Part shown: positions 17,233 to 25,643 of the stretch, piece after piece
Layout of the letters: every line of letters begins with the position of its first letter
Position numbering within the stretch: position 1 is the first letter of the stretch
Source: Anaerococcus porci
GTDB taxonomy: Bacteria; Bacillota; Clostridia; Tissierellales; Peptoniphilaceae
Reading direction: 5' to 3'
Length of the DNA stretch: 64,000 bases
Assembly: GCF_009696575.1 (NCBI RefSeq)
Contig: NZ_VULQ01000006.1
Coordinates: 1-64,000, forward strand
Position numbers and translations under genes: made by a program
The notes under the pieces: model-generated
What the model was told of the DNA's origin: nothing
The model's input: the letters and a program-made list of their open reading frames with translations, nothing else
Database searches by the model: none

Positions 17233-18606
17233 ATGACAGACGTTAACGAAAAAGCGGGAGTATCAAAGTCACTTTTTGACATTGATGGAAACCCAGACAT
17301 CAAAAGAGCGTTTCCAATAGCACTTCAACATCTTTTGGCTATGATAGTAGGAAATACTCTACCAGCTATTGTTTTAACAGGTCAGCTTGCAAATACGCCT
17401 CATGCCATAAGTGCAACTGATGCGGTTTATCTAATTCAAGCAGGAATGTTTATTGCAGCAATAGCAACATTTTTACAACTATATCCAGTAATTAAAGTTG
17501 GAGCAAAGCTTCCAGTAATAATGGGAGTATCATTTGCCTACATACCTGTACTTACATCAATTGGAATAAAATATGGAATTGGAGCAGTGTATGGAGCCCA
17601 ACTTGTAGGTGGTGTAGTTGCCTTTATAGTTGGTATGAATATTAAAAGAATCTATAAATACTTTCCACCAATGGTTTCAGGAACAGTAGTACTTACAATA
17701 GGACTATCCCTTTACTCGGTTGCCCTAAATTATATGGCAGGAGGAAATGGAAATCCTAATCAAGGAGACTTGGTTTATTGGGGAGTTGCTTTTTTGACAC
17801 TTGCAGTAACTTTAATTTGTAATATGTTTGGAAAGGGTTTAATAAAGCTTGCAGCAATACTTATAGGTATAGCAGTAGGATATATTGCTTCTGTATTTTT
17901 TGGCATAGTTAATTTTCAAAATGTAGGTCAAGCTGCATGGTTTACCCTACCTAGGTTAATGCCATTTAAACTAGAATTTCCAGTAGATGCTGTTATTACA
18001 ATGTCAGTAATGTTTGTGGTAAACTCAATTCAAGCAGTAGGTGATTTATCTTCAACCACAGCTGGAGGACTTGGAAGAGTTCCAACAGGTGATGAGCTTG
18101 AAGGTGGAATAAAAGCTAATGGTCTTGCATCAGTTATAGGCTCATTTATAGGTGGACTCCCTACAGCAACTTATAGCCAAAACGTTGGTATAGTTTCATT
18201 AACAAAGGTAGTAGCAAGGAAGGTATTTGCTATTACAGCAGCATTAATTCTTGTATCAGGCTTTATGCCAAAATTTGGGGCTGTTATGCTATCTGTTCCT
18301 CAAGCGGTTATAGGTGGAGCTACAATAACAGTATTTGCTCAAATTACAATGAGTGGCATGAAACTTATAATGAGTGATGAAATGAGTTCAAGAAACCTTA
18401 CAATAGTTGGACTTGGTATAGCTTTAGGTATGGGAATAGTTCAATTAGGAGATCAAGCCTTAGCACAATTTCCTGAATGGTTTAAAATGGTATTTACATC
18501 AAGTCCGGTAGTTTTAGCTACTCTTGTAGTATTTGTTTTAAATATAGTTTTACCTAAAAAAACATTGGCAGAAGAAGAAGCTGAAAGAAATGCAATGGAT
18601 GATTAG
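17233..18606 (+). CDS. NCS2 nucleobase:cation symporter (xanthine/urate permease)
   Basis: This is a 457-aa polytopic membrane protein of the xanthine/uracil permease family (PF00860) with about 12-14 helices. Visible family features are QHLLAMIVGNTLPA at the start, a QAVGDLSS segment in helix 8, GGLPTATYSQNVG (the NCS2 signature region) and FPPMVSGTVVLTIG. The region (around QAVGD) resembles xanthine/urate transporters rather than uracil transporters. The likely substrate in this cluster is xanthine or urate. AAGGAG lies upstream of the ATG and a terminator follows. Confidence 0.88.
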   Translation: MTDVNEKAGVSKSLFDIDGNPDIKRAFPIALQHLLAMIVGNTLPAIVLTGQLANTPHAISATDAVYLIQAGMFIAAIATFLQLYPVIKVGAKLPVIMGVSFAYIPVLTSIGIKYGIGAVYGAQLVGGVVAFIVGMNIKRIYKYFPPMVSGTVVLTIGLSLYSVALNYMAGGNGNPNQGDLVYWGVAFLTLAVTLICNMFGKGLIKLAAILIGIAVGYIASVFFGIVNFQNVGQAAWFTLPRLMPFKLEFPVDAVITMSVMFVVNSIQAVGDLSSTTAGGLGRVPTGDELEGGIKANGLASVIGSFIGGLPTATYSQNVGIVSLTKVVARKVFAITAALILVSGFMPKFGAVMLSVPQAVIGGATITVFAQITMSGMKLIMSDEMSSRNLTIVGLGIALGMGIVQLGDQALAQFPEWFKMVFTSSPVVLATLVVFVLNIVLPKKTLAEEEAERNAMDD

Positions 18607-18621
18607 TGCATAATTAGTTAT

Positions 18622-18657
18622 AAAGTTAATATCTTAGGGTATTAACTTTATTTTTTA
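18622..18657 (+). terminator. Terminator between the two NCS2 permeases
   Basis: AAAGTTAATA (18622-18631) pairs perfectly with TATTAACTTT (18640-18649) over an 8-base loop, followed by ATTTTTTT. The second permease may therefore be partly uncoupled from the first. Confidence 0.75.
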
Positions 18658-18697
18658 AATAAGATTGTTTTTTATATAAAAATACAAAGGAAATAAA

Positions 18698-20101
18698 ATG
18701 ACAGAAAAAAGTAAATTTAAGGGATTATTCAATTTTGATGGAAAAGTAACTTTTAAAGAGGCACTTCCTCTTGCATTTCAACACGTTGTAGCTATGATTG
18801 CAGGTTGTATTACACCTCCAATCATGCTTGCAGCAGCTACAGGATTATCGCCTGAGAATACAATTATACTTATACAAATTGCTCTTATAGGTTCAGCTCT
18901 CACATCACTACTTATGATTTATCCGATAAAAATTATTGGATCAAGACTTCCTATGATTTTCGGTGTAAGCTTTGCCTATGTTCCAACGATGATTGCCCTT
19001 GCTGGACAATTTGGAGCAAGAGGACCAATGGAAGTTGTTGCAATTATTTTAGGAGCTCAACTTATAGGAGGGATATTTTCTATATTATTTGGATTAGGGC
19101 TTAAGTATATTTTGCCACTTTTTCCACCTCTTGTTTCAGGAACAGTTGTCCTAGTAATAGGGCTATCCTTATATCCTGTAGCTATGAATTATATGGGAGG
19201 AGCAGGATCAGTAGATATGGCTGGTTGGGGAGCTTGGCAAAACTGGCTTGTAGGAGGGATAACTTTAATTTTATCATTAGGGTTTACCCATTTTGGCAAG
19301 GGAATGTTTAAACTTGCAAATGTACTTTTTGCAATGATTATAGGCTATATTATATCAATGTTTTTTGGGATGGTAGACTTTAGCCCAGTAAGAGATGCTG
19401 GATGGATATCAGTAGTTGAACCACTACATTTTGGTATTTCTTTTGAACCATCAGCTATAGTTTCTATAAGCATAATTTTTATAGTTACAGCAATTGAAGG
19501 AATTGGGGATATGACCTCAACAACAGTAGGTGGTATGGATAGGGTCCCAACACAAAAAGAATTAAGGGGAGGAATTATAGGATATGGTGTAGCCAATGTA
19601 ATAGGTGCATTTTTAGGATGCTTACCAACAGCTACATTTTCACAAAATGCAGGAATAGTTTCAATAAATAAGGTAGTAAATAAGAAAGTATTTACCATAG
19701 CGTCTCTTATAATTCTTATTTCAGGTCTTGTGCCAAAACTATCATCTATACTTACAACTATTCCATATCCAGTTTTGGGAGGAGCTACTCTTTCTGTATT
19801 TGCAGCAATTACTATGAATGGAATAAGAATGATAACAAGCCAACCTTTAACAGGAAGAAATACATCCATAGTTGGTGTATCTGTTGCTTTGGGCGTAGGA
19901 TTTACATCAGTTGTAGCAAGTGCCCAAAATTCTGGAGTTAATTTTATGCCAGAAGCCTTAACTATAGCAATAGGCTCATCACCAGTAGTACTTGCAACTA
20001 TATCTTCTGTTTTGATGAATTTAATTATTCCTGAAAAAGAAGAAGATAGACCAAAAGATGATTCCATCTTTGAAAAAGACTTAATAGAGATAGAAAAATA
20101 A
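18698..20101 (+). CDS. Second NCS2 nucleobase:cation symporter (xanthine/urate permease)
   Basis: This 467-aa protein is a clear paralogue of the permease just upstream. The shared segments are AFQHVVAMIAG, FPPLVSGTVVLVIG, EGIGDMTSTTVGG and GCLPTATFSQNAG, in the same order. It carries EGIGD where the neighbour has QAVGD at the substrate-site helix, so the two may differ in specificity (for example xanthine versus urate). AAGGAAAT precedes the ATG. The next feature downstream is a stem-loop before xdhA. Confidence 0.88.
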   Translation: MTEKSKFKGLFNFDGKVTFKEALPLAFQHVVAMIAGCITPPIMLAAATGLSPENTIILIQIALIGSALTSLLMIYPIKIIGSRLPMIFGVSFAYVPTMIALAGQFGARGPMEVVAIILGAQLIGGIFSILFGLGLKYILPLFPPLVSGTVVLVIGLSLYPVAMNYMGGAGSVDMAGWGAWQNWLVGGITLILSLGFTHFGKGMFKLANVLFAMIIGYIISMFFGMVDFSPVRDAGWISVVEPLHFGISFEPSAIVSISIIFIVTAIEGIGDMTSTTVGGMDRVPTQKELRGGIIGYGVANVIGAFLGCLPTATFSQNAGIVSINKVVNKKVFTIASLIILISGLVPKLSSILTTIPYPVLGGATLSVFAAITMNGIRMITSQPLTGRNTSIVGVSVALGVGFTSVVASAQNSGVNFMPEALTIAIGSSPVVLATISSVLMNLIIPEKEEDRPKDDSIFEKDLIEIEK

Positions 20102-20120
20102 GAAACAGAAAGATTCGTTT

Positions 20121-20161
20121 TTACTACAAAAGCCTTGTAAATGTTAGGCGTTTTGTGGTAA
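20121..20161. other. Stem-loop between permease and xdhA
   Basis: TTACTACAAAA (20121-20131) pairs with TTTTGTGGTAA (20151-20161) with one G-U, extended by CCT/AGG (20133-20135 with 20146-20148) across a small internal loop. No U-tract follows, so it may be a processing or stability element rather than a terminator. Confidence 0.4.
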
Positions 20162-20230
20162 TATATTATATACAATATACAGGAATATTGCATTACATAA
20201 AAAGACTTTTTAATCATTTAGGAGGTTAAA

Positions 20231-22570
20231 ATGTACGTAGGTAAAAGCGTTAATAGAGTAGATGCTTATGATAAGGTAACTGGCAGAGCAAAGTATACAG
20301 AAGACTTTATCAGAAACGGCTCCTATACAGCAAAAATATTACATTCGACTATAGCTCATGGAAAGGTTATCTCAATTGACACAAGCAAGGCTGAAAAGCT
20401 TGAGGGAATAATTAAAATAATCACATGTTTTGATGTGCCAAAACATTCTTTCCCAACAGCAGGTCATCCTTGGTCAGTAGATGAAAACCATCAAGATATA
20501 GCAGATAGAAGACTATTAAATGAGCATGTAAGATATTATGGAGATGATATAGCAGTTGTTATAGCTGAAAATGAAGTTCAAGCCTTACAAGCTTTAAAAC
20601 TAATTGAAGTTGAATATGAAGAATATGAAGCGGTTTTTGACCCTATAGAGTCTATGAATTCAAATTCTATACCAATTCATGAACAGACTCCTAACAATAT
20701 TATAGGACATACAAAAAATCGTTTTGGAAATTATGAAGAGGCTATAAAAGAAAAGGGACTTATAAAGATTGATACTTGGTATGAAACACCAATTGTCCAA
20801 CACTCTCACATAGAAAATCACATAGCTTATGCTTATGAGGAACAAGGAAAGATTGTTGTAGTAGCTTCAACTCAAATTCCTCATATAGTAAGGCGTGTTT
20901 GCGGACAAGCTCTAGGTATTTCTTTGGGGAAAATAAGAATAGTTAAACCATATATTGGAGGTGGATTTGGTAACAAACAAGATGCTTTATATGAGCCATT
21001 AGCAGCTTATCTTACAACACAAGTTGGTGGGCATCCTGTAAAACTTGACTCAACAAGAGAAGAAACTTTTGTATCATCAAGAACACGACACTCCGAAAAA
21101 ATCCATATTATATCTTATGTTAGATCAGATGGAACTTTTGTAGCTAGAAAGCTAGAATTATATGCAAATAATGGTGGGTATGCATCCCATGGCCATTCTA
21201 TAGCAGCAAAAGGGACAAATTGCTTCCACCAACTATATCCATGTGATAATATCGAGGCAGATGGCTATACAGTATATACAAATCTTCCTACAGCAGGAGC
21301 TATGAGAGGTTATGGTATACCTCAAACCATGTTTGCTTTTGAATCTCATCTAGATGATGTAGCCTTAAAACTTGGCTTAGATCCAATAGAACTTAGAATA
21401 CAAAATATTATGCCTAAGGGCTTTAAGGATGGATTTTCAAGAAATGAAAACTACTATGATTCATTTAGGGAAGCTATTGCAGTTGGAAGACGTGCAATAG
21501 ACTATGACAAGAAAAGAGAAGAGTATAAAAACCAAAGTGGAAATATAAGAAGAGGAGTAGGATTAGGATGCTTCTGGTATAATACAGGAGTTTATCCAAT
21601 ATCAGTTGAAACATCTTCATGTAGGATGGTACTAAATCAAGATGGATCAGTTCAAGTTCAACTTGGTGAAACAGAAATTGGCCAAGGTGGAGACACAGCT
21701 TTCTCACAAATGGCAGCAGACTCTATAGGAGTTCCTTTAGATGATATACATATAGTATCAACTCAAGATACTGATGTAACACCATTTGGATTAGGTGCTT
21801 ATGCATCAAGGCAAACCTATATGGCAAGTTTTTCAATAACAAATACTGCCAAGATATTTAAGGAAAAAATAATAGACAGGGCAAGGAAAGAATTAGAATT
21901 TGCTCCAAAAAACCTTGACTTAGTAGATGGCATGATAATTAGAAAAACAGATAACAGACAGTTAATGAGCTTAGGAGAACTTGCTACAATAGCTCTTTAT
22001 GATAATAAGGATAGTGATCATATATCAGCTGAATCAACCTATACTATTAGAAATAACGCCTTCTCTTTTGGTGCATCATTTGCAGAGGTAGAAGTAGATA
22101 TTGCTCTAGGTAAGGTTAAAATCTTAAGGCTTGTAAATGTTCATGATTGCGGAAAACTTATAAATCCAAGGCTTGCTGAAGCCCAAGCTCATGGTGGTAT
22201 GAGCATGGCAGTAGGATTTGCCTTATCAGAAGAGTTAAAATACAATGATAAGGGAAAAATCTTAAATAATAACCTACTTGATTACAAACTTTCAACAACA
22301 ATGGATCATCCGAATTTTGAAGTTTACTTTATTGAGAATCCCGAACCAACTTCACCATATAATACTAAGTCACTAGGAGAACCACCAACATGTTCTCCAG
22401 CTCCAGCTATTAGAAATGCAATCTTAAATGCAACAGGAGTGAGAGTAAACCAATGTCCTATGACACCACATGTCTTATTCCCATTATTTAAAGAGGCTGG
22501 ACTTATAGAAAATGACTATGAAAAAGAGATGAAATATGAAAATAAGGCTTGGAGTGTAGAAAATGTATGA
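20231..22570 (+). CDS. xdhA: Xanthine dehydrogenase, molybdenum-binding subunit
   Basis: This 779-aa large subunit belongs to the xanthine oxidase family. The aldehyde oxidase/xanthine dehydrogenase a/b hammerhead is at about residues 18-120, then the molybdopterin-binding domains. Characteristic motifs are PYIGGGFGNKQ, AMRGYGIPQ, GETEIGQGGDT and GEPPTCSPAPAIRNAI, with the catalytic Glu in SLGEPP. It pairs with the separate FAD and 2Fe-2S subunit genes directly downstream, forming XdhABC. The selenium accessory genes suggest its Mo centre could carry a labile selenium ligand. That is inference. An AGGAGG site lies before the ATG. Confidence 0.92.
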   Translation: MYVGKSVNRVDAYDKVTGRAKYTEDFIRNGSYTAKILHSTIAHGKVISIDTSKAEKLEGIIKIITCFDVPKHSFPTAGHPWSVDENHQDIADRRLLNEHVRYYGDDIAVVIAENEVQALQALKLIEVEYEEYEAVFDPIESMNSNSIPIHEQTPNNIIGHTKNRFGNYEEAIKEKGLIKIDTWYETPIVQHSHIENHIAYAYEEQGKIVVVASTQIPHIVRRVCGQALGISLGKIRIVKPYIGGGFGNKQDALYEPLAAYLTTQVGGHPVKLDSTREETFVSSRTRHSEKIHIISYVRSDGTFVARKLELYANNGGYASHGHSIAAKGTNCFHQLYPCDNIEADGYTVYTNLPTAGAMRGYGIPQTMFAFESHLDDVALKLGLDPIELRIQNIMPKGFKDGFSRNENYYDSFREAIAVGRRAIDYDKKREEYKNQSGNIRRGVGLGCFWYNTGVYPISVETSSCRMVLNQDGSVQVQLGETEIGQGGDTAFSQMAADSIGVPLDDIHIVSTQDTDVTPFGLGAYASRQTYMASFSITNTAKIFKEKIIDRARKELEFAPKNLDLVDGMIIRKTDNRQLMSLGELATIALYDNKDSDHISAESTYTIRNNAFSFGASFAEVEVDIALGKVKILRLVNVHDCGKLINPRLAEAQAHGGMSMAVGFALSEELKYNDKGKILNNNLLDYKLSTTMDHPNFEVYFIENPEPTSPYNTKSLGEPPTCSPAPAIRNAILNATGVRVNQCPMTPHVLFPLFKEAGLIENDYEKEMKYENKAWSVENV

Positions 22571-23444
22571 TATAAAAAATATTTATGAAGCATATACAGT
22601 AGATGAGGCCATAAAACTAAAACAAGAACACCCAGATGCAAGCTTCATAGCTGGTGGATCTGATGTTTTAGTTAAGATAAGAGAAGGAAAAATGGCGGGA
22701 CTTGAGCTTATTTCTCTCCAACTTATAGATGAACTTAAGGGAGTAAGTATGGAAGATGACGGAACTTTAAGAATAGGTGCTCTTACAAGTTTTAGCCATA
22801 TAACAGCTGATCCTTTAGTAAAGAAATATTGTAAGACCCTAGGAGAGGCAGTAGATACAGCAGGTGGACCACAACTTAGAAATATAGCTACAATTGGCGG
22901 AAATATTTGTAATGGTGCCCCATCAGCAGACTCTGCACCTACAGTATTTGCTTATGATTGCATAATTGAGTTAAAGGGAGTTGATGGTATAAGAGAGCTT
23001 CCAGTTAGAGATTTTTATGTAGGTTTTTCTACAGTTGACCTAAAAGATACTGAAGTAATGACTGCAGTAAAAATAAAAAAAGAGTCCTATGAAGGATATT
23101 TTGGACACTACTTTAAATATGCAATGAGAAATGCTATGGATATAGCAACTTCATCTTGTTCATGCAATGTGAAATTTGAAGATGGCTTTGTAAAAGATGT
23201 TAGAGTAGCTTACGGAGTTGCAAGTTCAACCCCAGTAAGAGCTCCAAAAGCAGAAGAGAGTCTAAAAGGTCTAAAACTTACAGATAACAATATAAATGTA
23301 TTTGCCAAAAAGTGCCTTGATGAACTTTCACCAAGAGATTCATGGAGAGCAACAAAGGCTTTAAGAAAGCAAGTTTTATATGAAATAACAGTAAGATGTC
23401 TAAAAGAGATAAGAAAAGAACATGAGGAGGCAGTCTATGCATAG
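22563..23444 (+). CDS. xdhB: Xanthine dehydrogenase, FAD-binding subunit
   Basis: This is a 293-aa FAD subunit of the CO-dehydrogenase flavoprotein type. FAD contacts are visible as FIAGGSDVLV near residue 29 and the family motif IATIGGNICNGAPSADS near residue 110. It starts 8 bases inside xdhA, so the two are translationally coupled, and it overlaps the next subunit. It carries electrons from the Mo/Fe-S centres to NAD+ or ferredoxin. Family TIGR03312 covers the selenium-linked FAD subunits. Confidence 0.92.
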   Translation: MYDIKNIYEAYTVDEAIKLKQEHPDASFIAGGSDVLVKIREGKMAGLELISLQLIDELKGVSMEDDGTLRIGALTSFSHITADPLVKKYCKTLGEAVDTAGGPQLRNIATIGGNICNGAPSADSAPTVFAYDCIIELKGVDGIRELPVRDFYVGFSTVDLKDTEVMTAVKIKKESYEGYFGHYFKYAMRNAMDIATSSCSCNVKFEDGFVKDVRVAYGVASSTPVRAPKAEESLKGLKLTDNNINVFAKKCLDELSPRDSWRATKALRKQVLYEITVRCLKEIRKEHEEAVYA

Positions 23445-24036
23445 TAAAGAATTTGGACCTTTTGCCCCAAGAAAAGAAGATATACTTCACTATGAACCTC
23501 AATACAAGATAGTAAGCTGTTGGATAAATGGGATAAAAGTTACAAAAATGACTGATGTCAGAGCATCTCTTACAGACTTTCTAAGAAATGATTTTGGTCT
23601 AACTTCGGTTAAAAAGGGATGTGAAGTTGGAGAATGTGGAGCTTGTGCAGTATTAATAGATGGAGAAAGTTTTAACTCATGTATTTACCTTGCTATATGG
23701 GCTGAGGGAAAAGATATATGGACAACAGAAGGACTAACTGCAAGTGATGGTTCACTTTCAATAATCCAACAAGCCTTTGTAGATGAAGCTGCAGTCCAAT
23801 GTGGATTTTGTACACCTGGTTTTATAGTTTCCGCAACAGAAATTATAGCTAGGGGAAAATATTACACAATAGATGAGCTTAGAAAAGAACTTGCAAATCA
23901 TATGTGTAGATGTACAGGTTATGAAAATATACTTATAGCAGTTCAAAAGGCCAATAATATAGAAAATGGATTTGAACTTGAAGAAGAACATGTAGTAAAT
24001 AGGATTAGCCAAGAAAATAAAAAAGACTATATGTAA
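23437..24036 (+). CDS. xdhC: Xanthine dehydrogenase, iron-sulfur subunit
   Basis: This is the small 2Fe-2S subunit, 199 aa from ATG 23437. That start is preferred over the reading from 23422 because GAGGAGG (23424-23430) lies six bases upstream of it. The plant-type ferredoxin cluster is CEVGECGAC with a later Cys (FNSC). The second cluster is CGFCTPG and CRCTGY. A stretch of about 30 residues precedes the ferredoxin domain. The start overlaps xdhB by 8 bases. The gene name follows E. coli xdhABC subunit usage and is distinct from the XdhC maturation factor at 30370. Confidence 0.92.
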   Translation: MHSKEFGPFAPRKEDILHYEPQYKIVSCWINGIKVTKMTDVRASLTDFLRNDFGLTSVKKGCEVGECGACAVLIDGESFNSCIYLAIWAEGKDIWTTEGLTASDGSLSIIQQAFVDEAAVQCGFCTPGFIVSATEIIARGKYYTIDELRKELANHMCRCTGYENILIAVQKANNIENGFELEEEHVVNRISQENKKDYM

Positions 24037-24044
24037 ATTTAAGA

Positions 24045-24228
24045 GGCTATTGCAAAATAAATTAATCCTTAAAATATTATTTTAAGATTTATCAAATGTC
24101 TAATTCTAAATGATAAGTTAAGATTTATTACCAGTTAGATATATCTTTGGAAGTCGTTAAACTGACTTTAATTATATAGGAGAAGTTTTAAATGATAAAA
24201 AAGAGAAAACCCTTATTTTGTAATAGTC
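24045..24228. mobile_element. MITE-like element, terminal inverted repeats
   Basis: The left end GGCTATTGCAAAATAA (24045-24060) is inverted at the right as TTATTTTGTAATAGTC (24213-24228), 14 of 16 matching. The 184-base interior has no ORF. The ends resemble those of the 150-base palindrome at 56829-56978, so both appear to belong to one small non-autonomous family. It occupies most of the gap between the xdhABC unit and the hydantoinase gene. Confidence 0.5.
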
Positions 24229-24260
24229 ACTTATAAACAAATAAATAAGATGGTGGTATT

Positions 24261-25640
24261 ATGAAAACGCTTATAAAAAATGGCAAAGTAGTTTTAAAGG
24301 ATAAGGTAGACTTTCTTGATATCTTATTAGAAGGAAGAAAAATATCAAAAATAGGAAAAAACATAGAAGAGAAAGTAGATAAAATAATAGATGCAAAAGA
24401 TAAATTAGTTATACCAGGTGGTGTTGATGTGCATACCCATATGTCACTTGACTTAGGTAAATTTATAGCTTGTGATGATTTTGCTAGTGGAACTTATGCA
24501 GCAAGCTTTGGAGCTACTACCACCATTTGTGACCATATTGGAGATTTAGGAAAAGGTGCAAGTCTTCATAGTCTAATAGATCATTATCATGATATAGCAG
24601 ATGGAAAAGCTTATATAGACTACTCCTTTCATGGAGCTATGTATGAAGAAAATGAAAGTCTTTTATCTGAAATTGAAGACTTAAAAAATGAGGGTATCCC
24701 TTCCATTAAAATTTATACAACATATGGGGGAAAACTTAACGATGACCAAATACTCAGGGTTCTAAAGACTGCAAAAAAAACAGGCTCTATTGTTTGTGTC
24801 CACTGCGAAAATGATGGACTTATATATGAGCTAAGAAATGAGGCCATAAGAGATAATAAGCTTTCCCCAAAATACCATGCCCTAACCAGACCAAACCAAA
24901 GTGAAGCTGAGGCTATAAATAGGTTAATCTATCTTTCAGAAACTGCAGGATATCCTAAATTATATATTGTTCATACCTCAACAAAAGAGGGGCTTGATGA
25001 GATAAAAAGAGCAAGAGAAAGAGGGGCGAAAAACCTCTATTGTGAAACATGTACCCAATATTTAACTTATGATGAGTCAAAATATATGGACAACCCCAAT
25101 GATGAGGCTGTTAAATATATTTGTGCTCCTCCTTTAAGAAAAAAAGATGACATAGAAGCTTTGTGGGCTGGGATAAGAAATGGAGATGTTGATGTTGTTG
25201 CAACAGACCATTGTCCATTTATATATGAAAGTGAAAAAAAGCCATATGCCGATAATTTTATCAAGGCTCCAGGAGGAATACCAGGAATTGAAGAAAGAAT
25301 AGAAGTTGTATTAACACTTGGTCTTCAAAGAAAGATAAGTCTTGTTAGACTTATGGAAGTCTTGTCCTTAAATCCTTCAAAAATATTTGGATTTTATCCA
25401 AATAAGGGAAGTATAGAAGAAGGAACAGATGCTGATTTAGCTATCTTAACTATGAATGGATATACTATAAAACAGGAAAATAGACATTCAAGATGTGATT
25501 ATACAAGCTATGAAGGATTCGATACTGATTTTAAAGTAGATACAGTAATCTCAAAGGGAAAAATAATATTGGATGAGAAAGGTTACTATGCAAAAGCTGG
25601 AATGGGAGAATTTATAAAAAGAATTTTAAGTAAGGAATAA
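24261..25640 (+). CDS. hyuA: Hydantoinase/dihydropyrimidinase-type amidohydrolase
   Basis: This cyclic amidohydrolase has 459 aa. The metal ligands appear as GGVDVHTHM, the carboxylated-lysine segment SIKIYTTYGG, HCEND, YIVHTSTKEG and VVATDHCPF. These are all classical D-hydantoinase/dihydropyrimidinase features. In the purine cluster it probably opens a five-membered hydantoin or related ring formed from urate after reduction. It lies just upstream of xdhD. The start uses a weak GGTGG site. Confidence 0.9.
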   Translation: MKTLIKNGKVVLKDKVDFLDILLEGRKISKIGKNIEEKVDKIIDAKDKLVIPGGVDVHTHMSLDLGKFIACDDFASGTYAASFGATTTICDHIGDLGKGASLHSLIDHYHDIADGKAYIDYSFHGAMYEENESLLSEIEDLKNEGIPSIKIYTTYGGKLNDDQILRVLKTAKKTGSIVCVHCENDGLIYELRNEAIRDNKLSPKYHALTRPNQSEAEAINRLIYLSETAGYPKLYIVHTSTKEGLDEIKRARERGAKNLYCETCTQYLTYDESKYMDNPNDEAVKYICAPPLRKKDDIEALWAGIRNGDVDVVATDHCPFIYESEKKPYADNFIKAPGGIPGIEERIEVVLTLGLQRKISLVRLMEVLSLNPSKIFGFYPNKGSIEEGTDADLAILTMNGYTIKQENRHSRCDYTSYEGFDTDFKVDTVISKGKIILDEKGYYAKAGMGEFIKRILSKE

Positions 25641-25643
25641 ATT

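Noticed and set aside
19345-20217. 290-aa minus-strand ORF overlapping the second permease
   Set aside because: It is the antisense shadow of a well-supported NCS2 permease gene, with no ribosome site or recognised domain.
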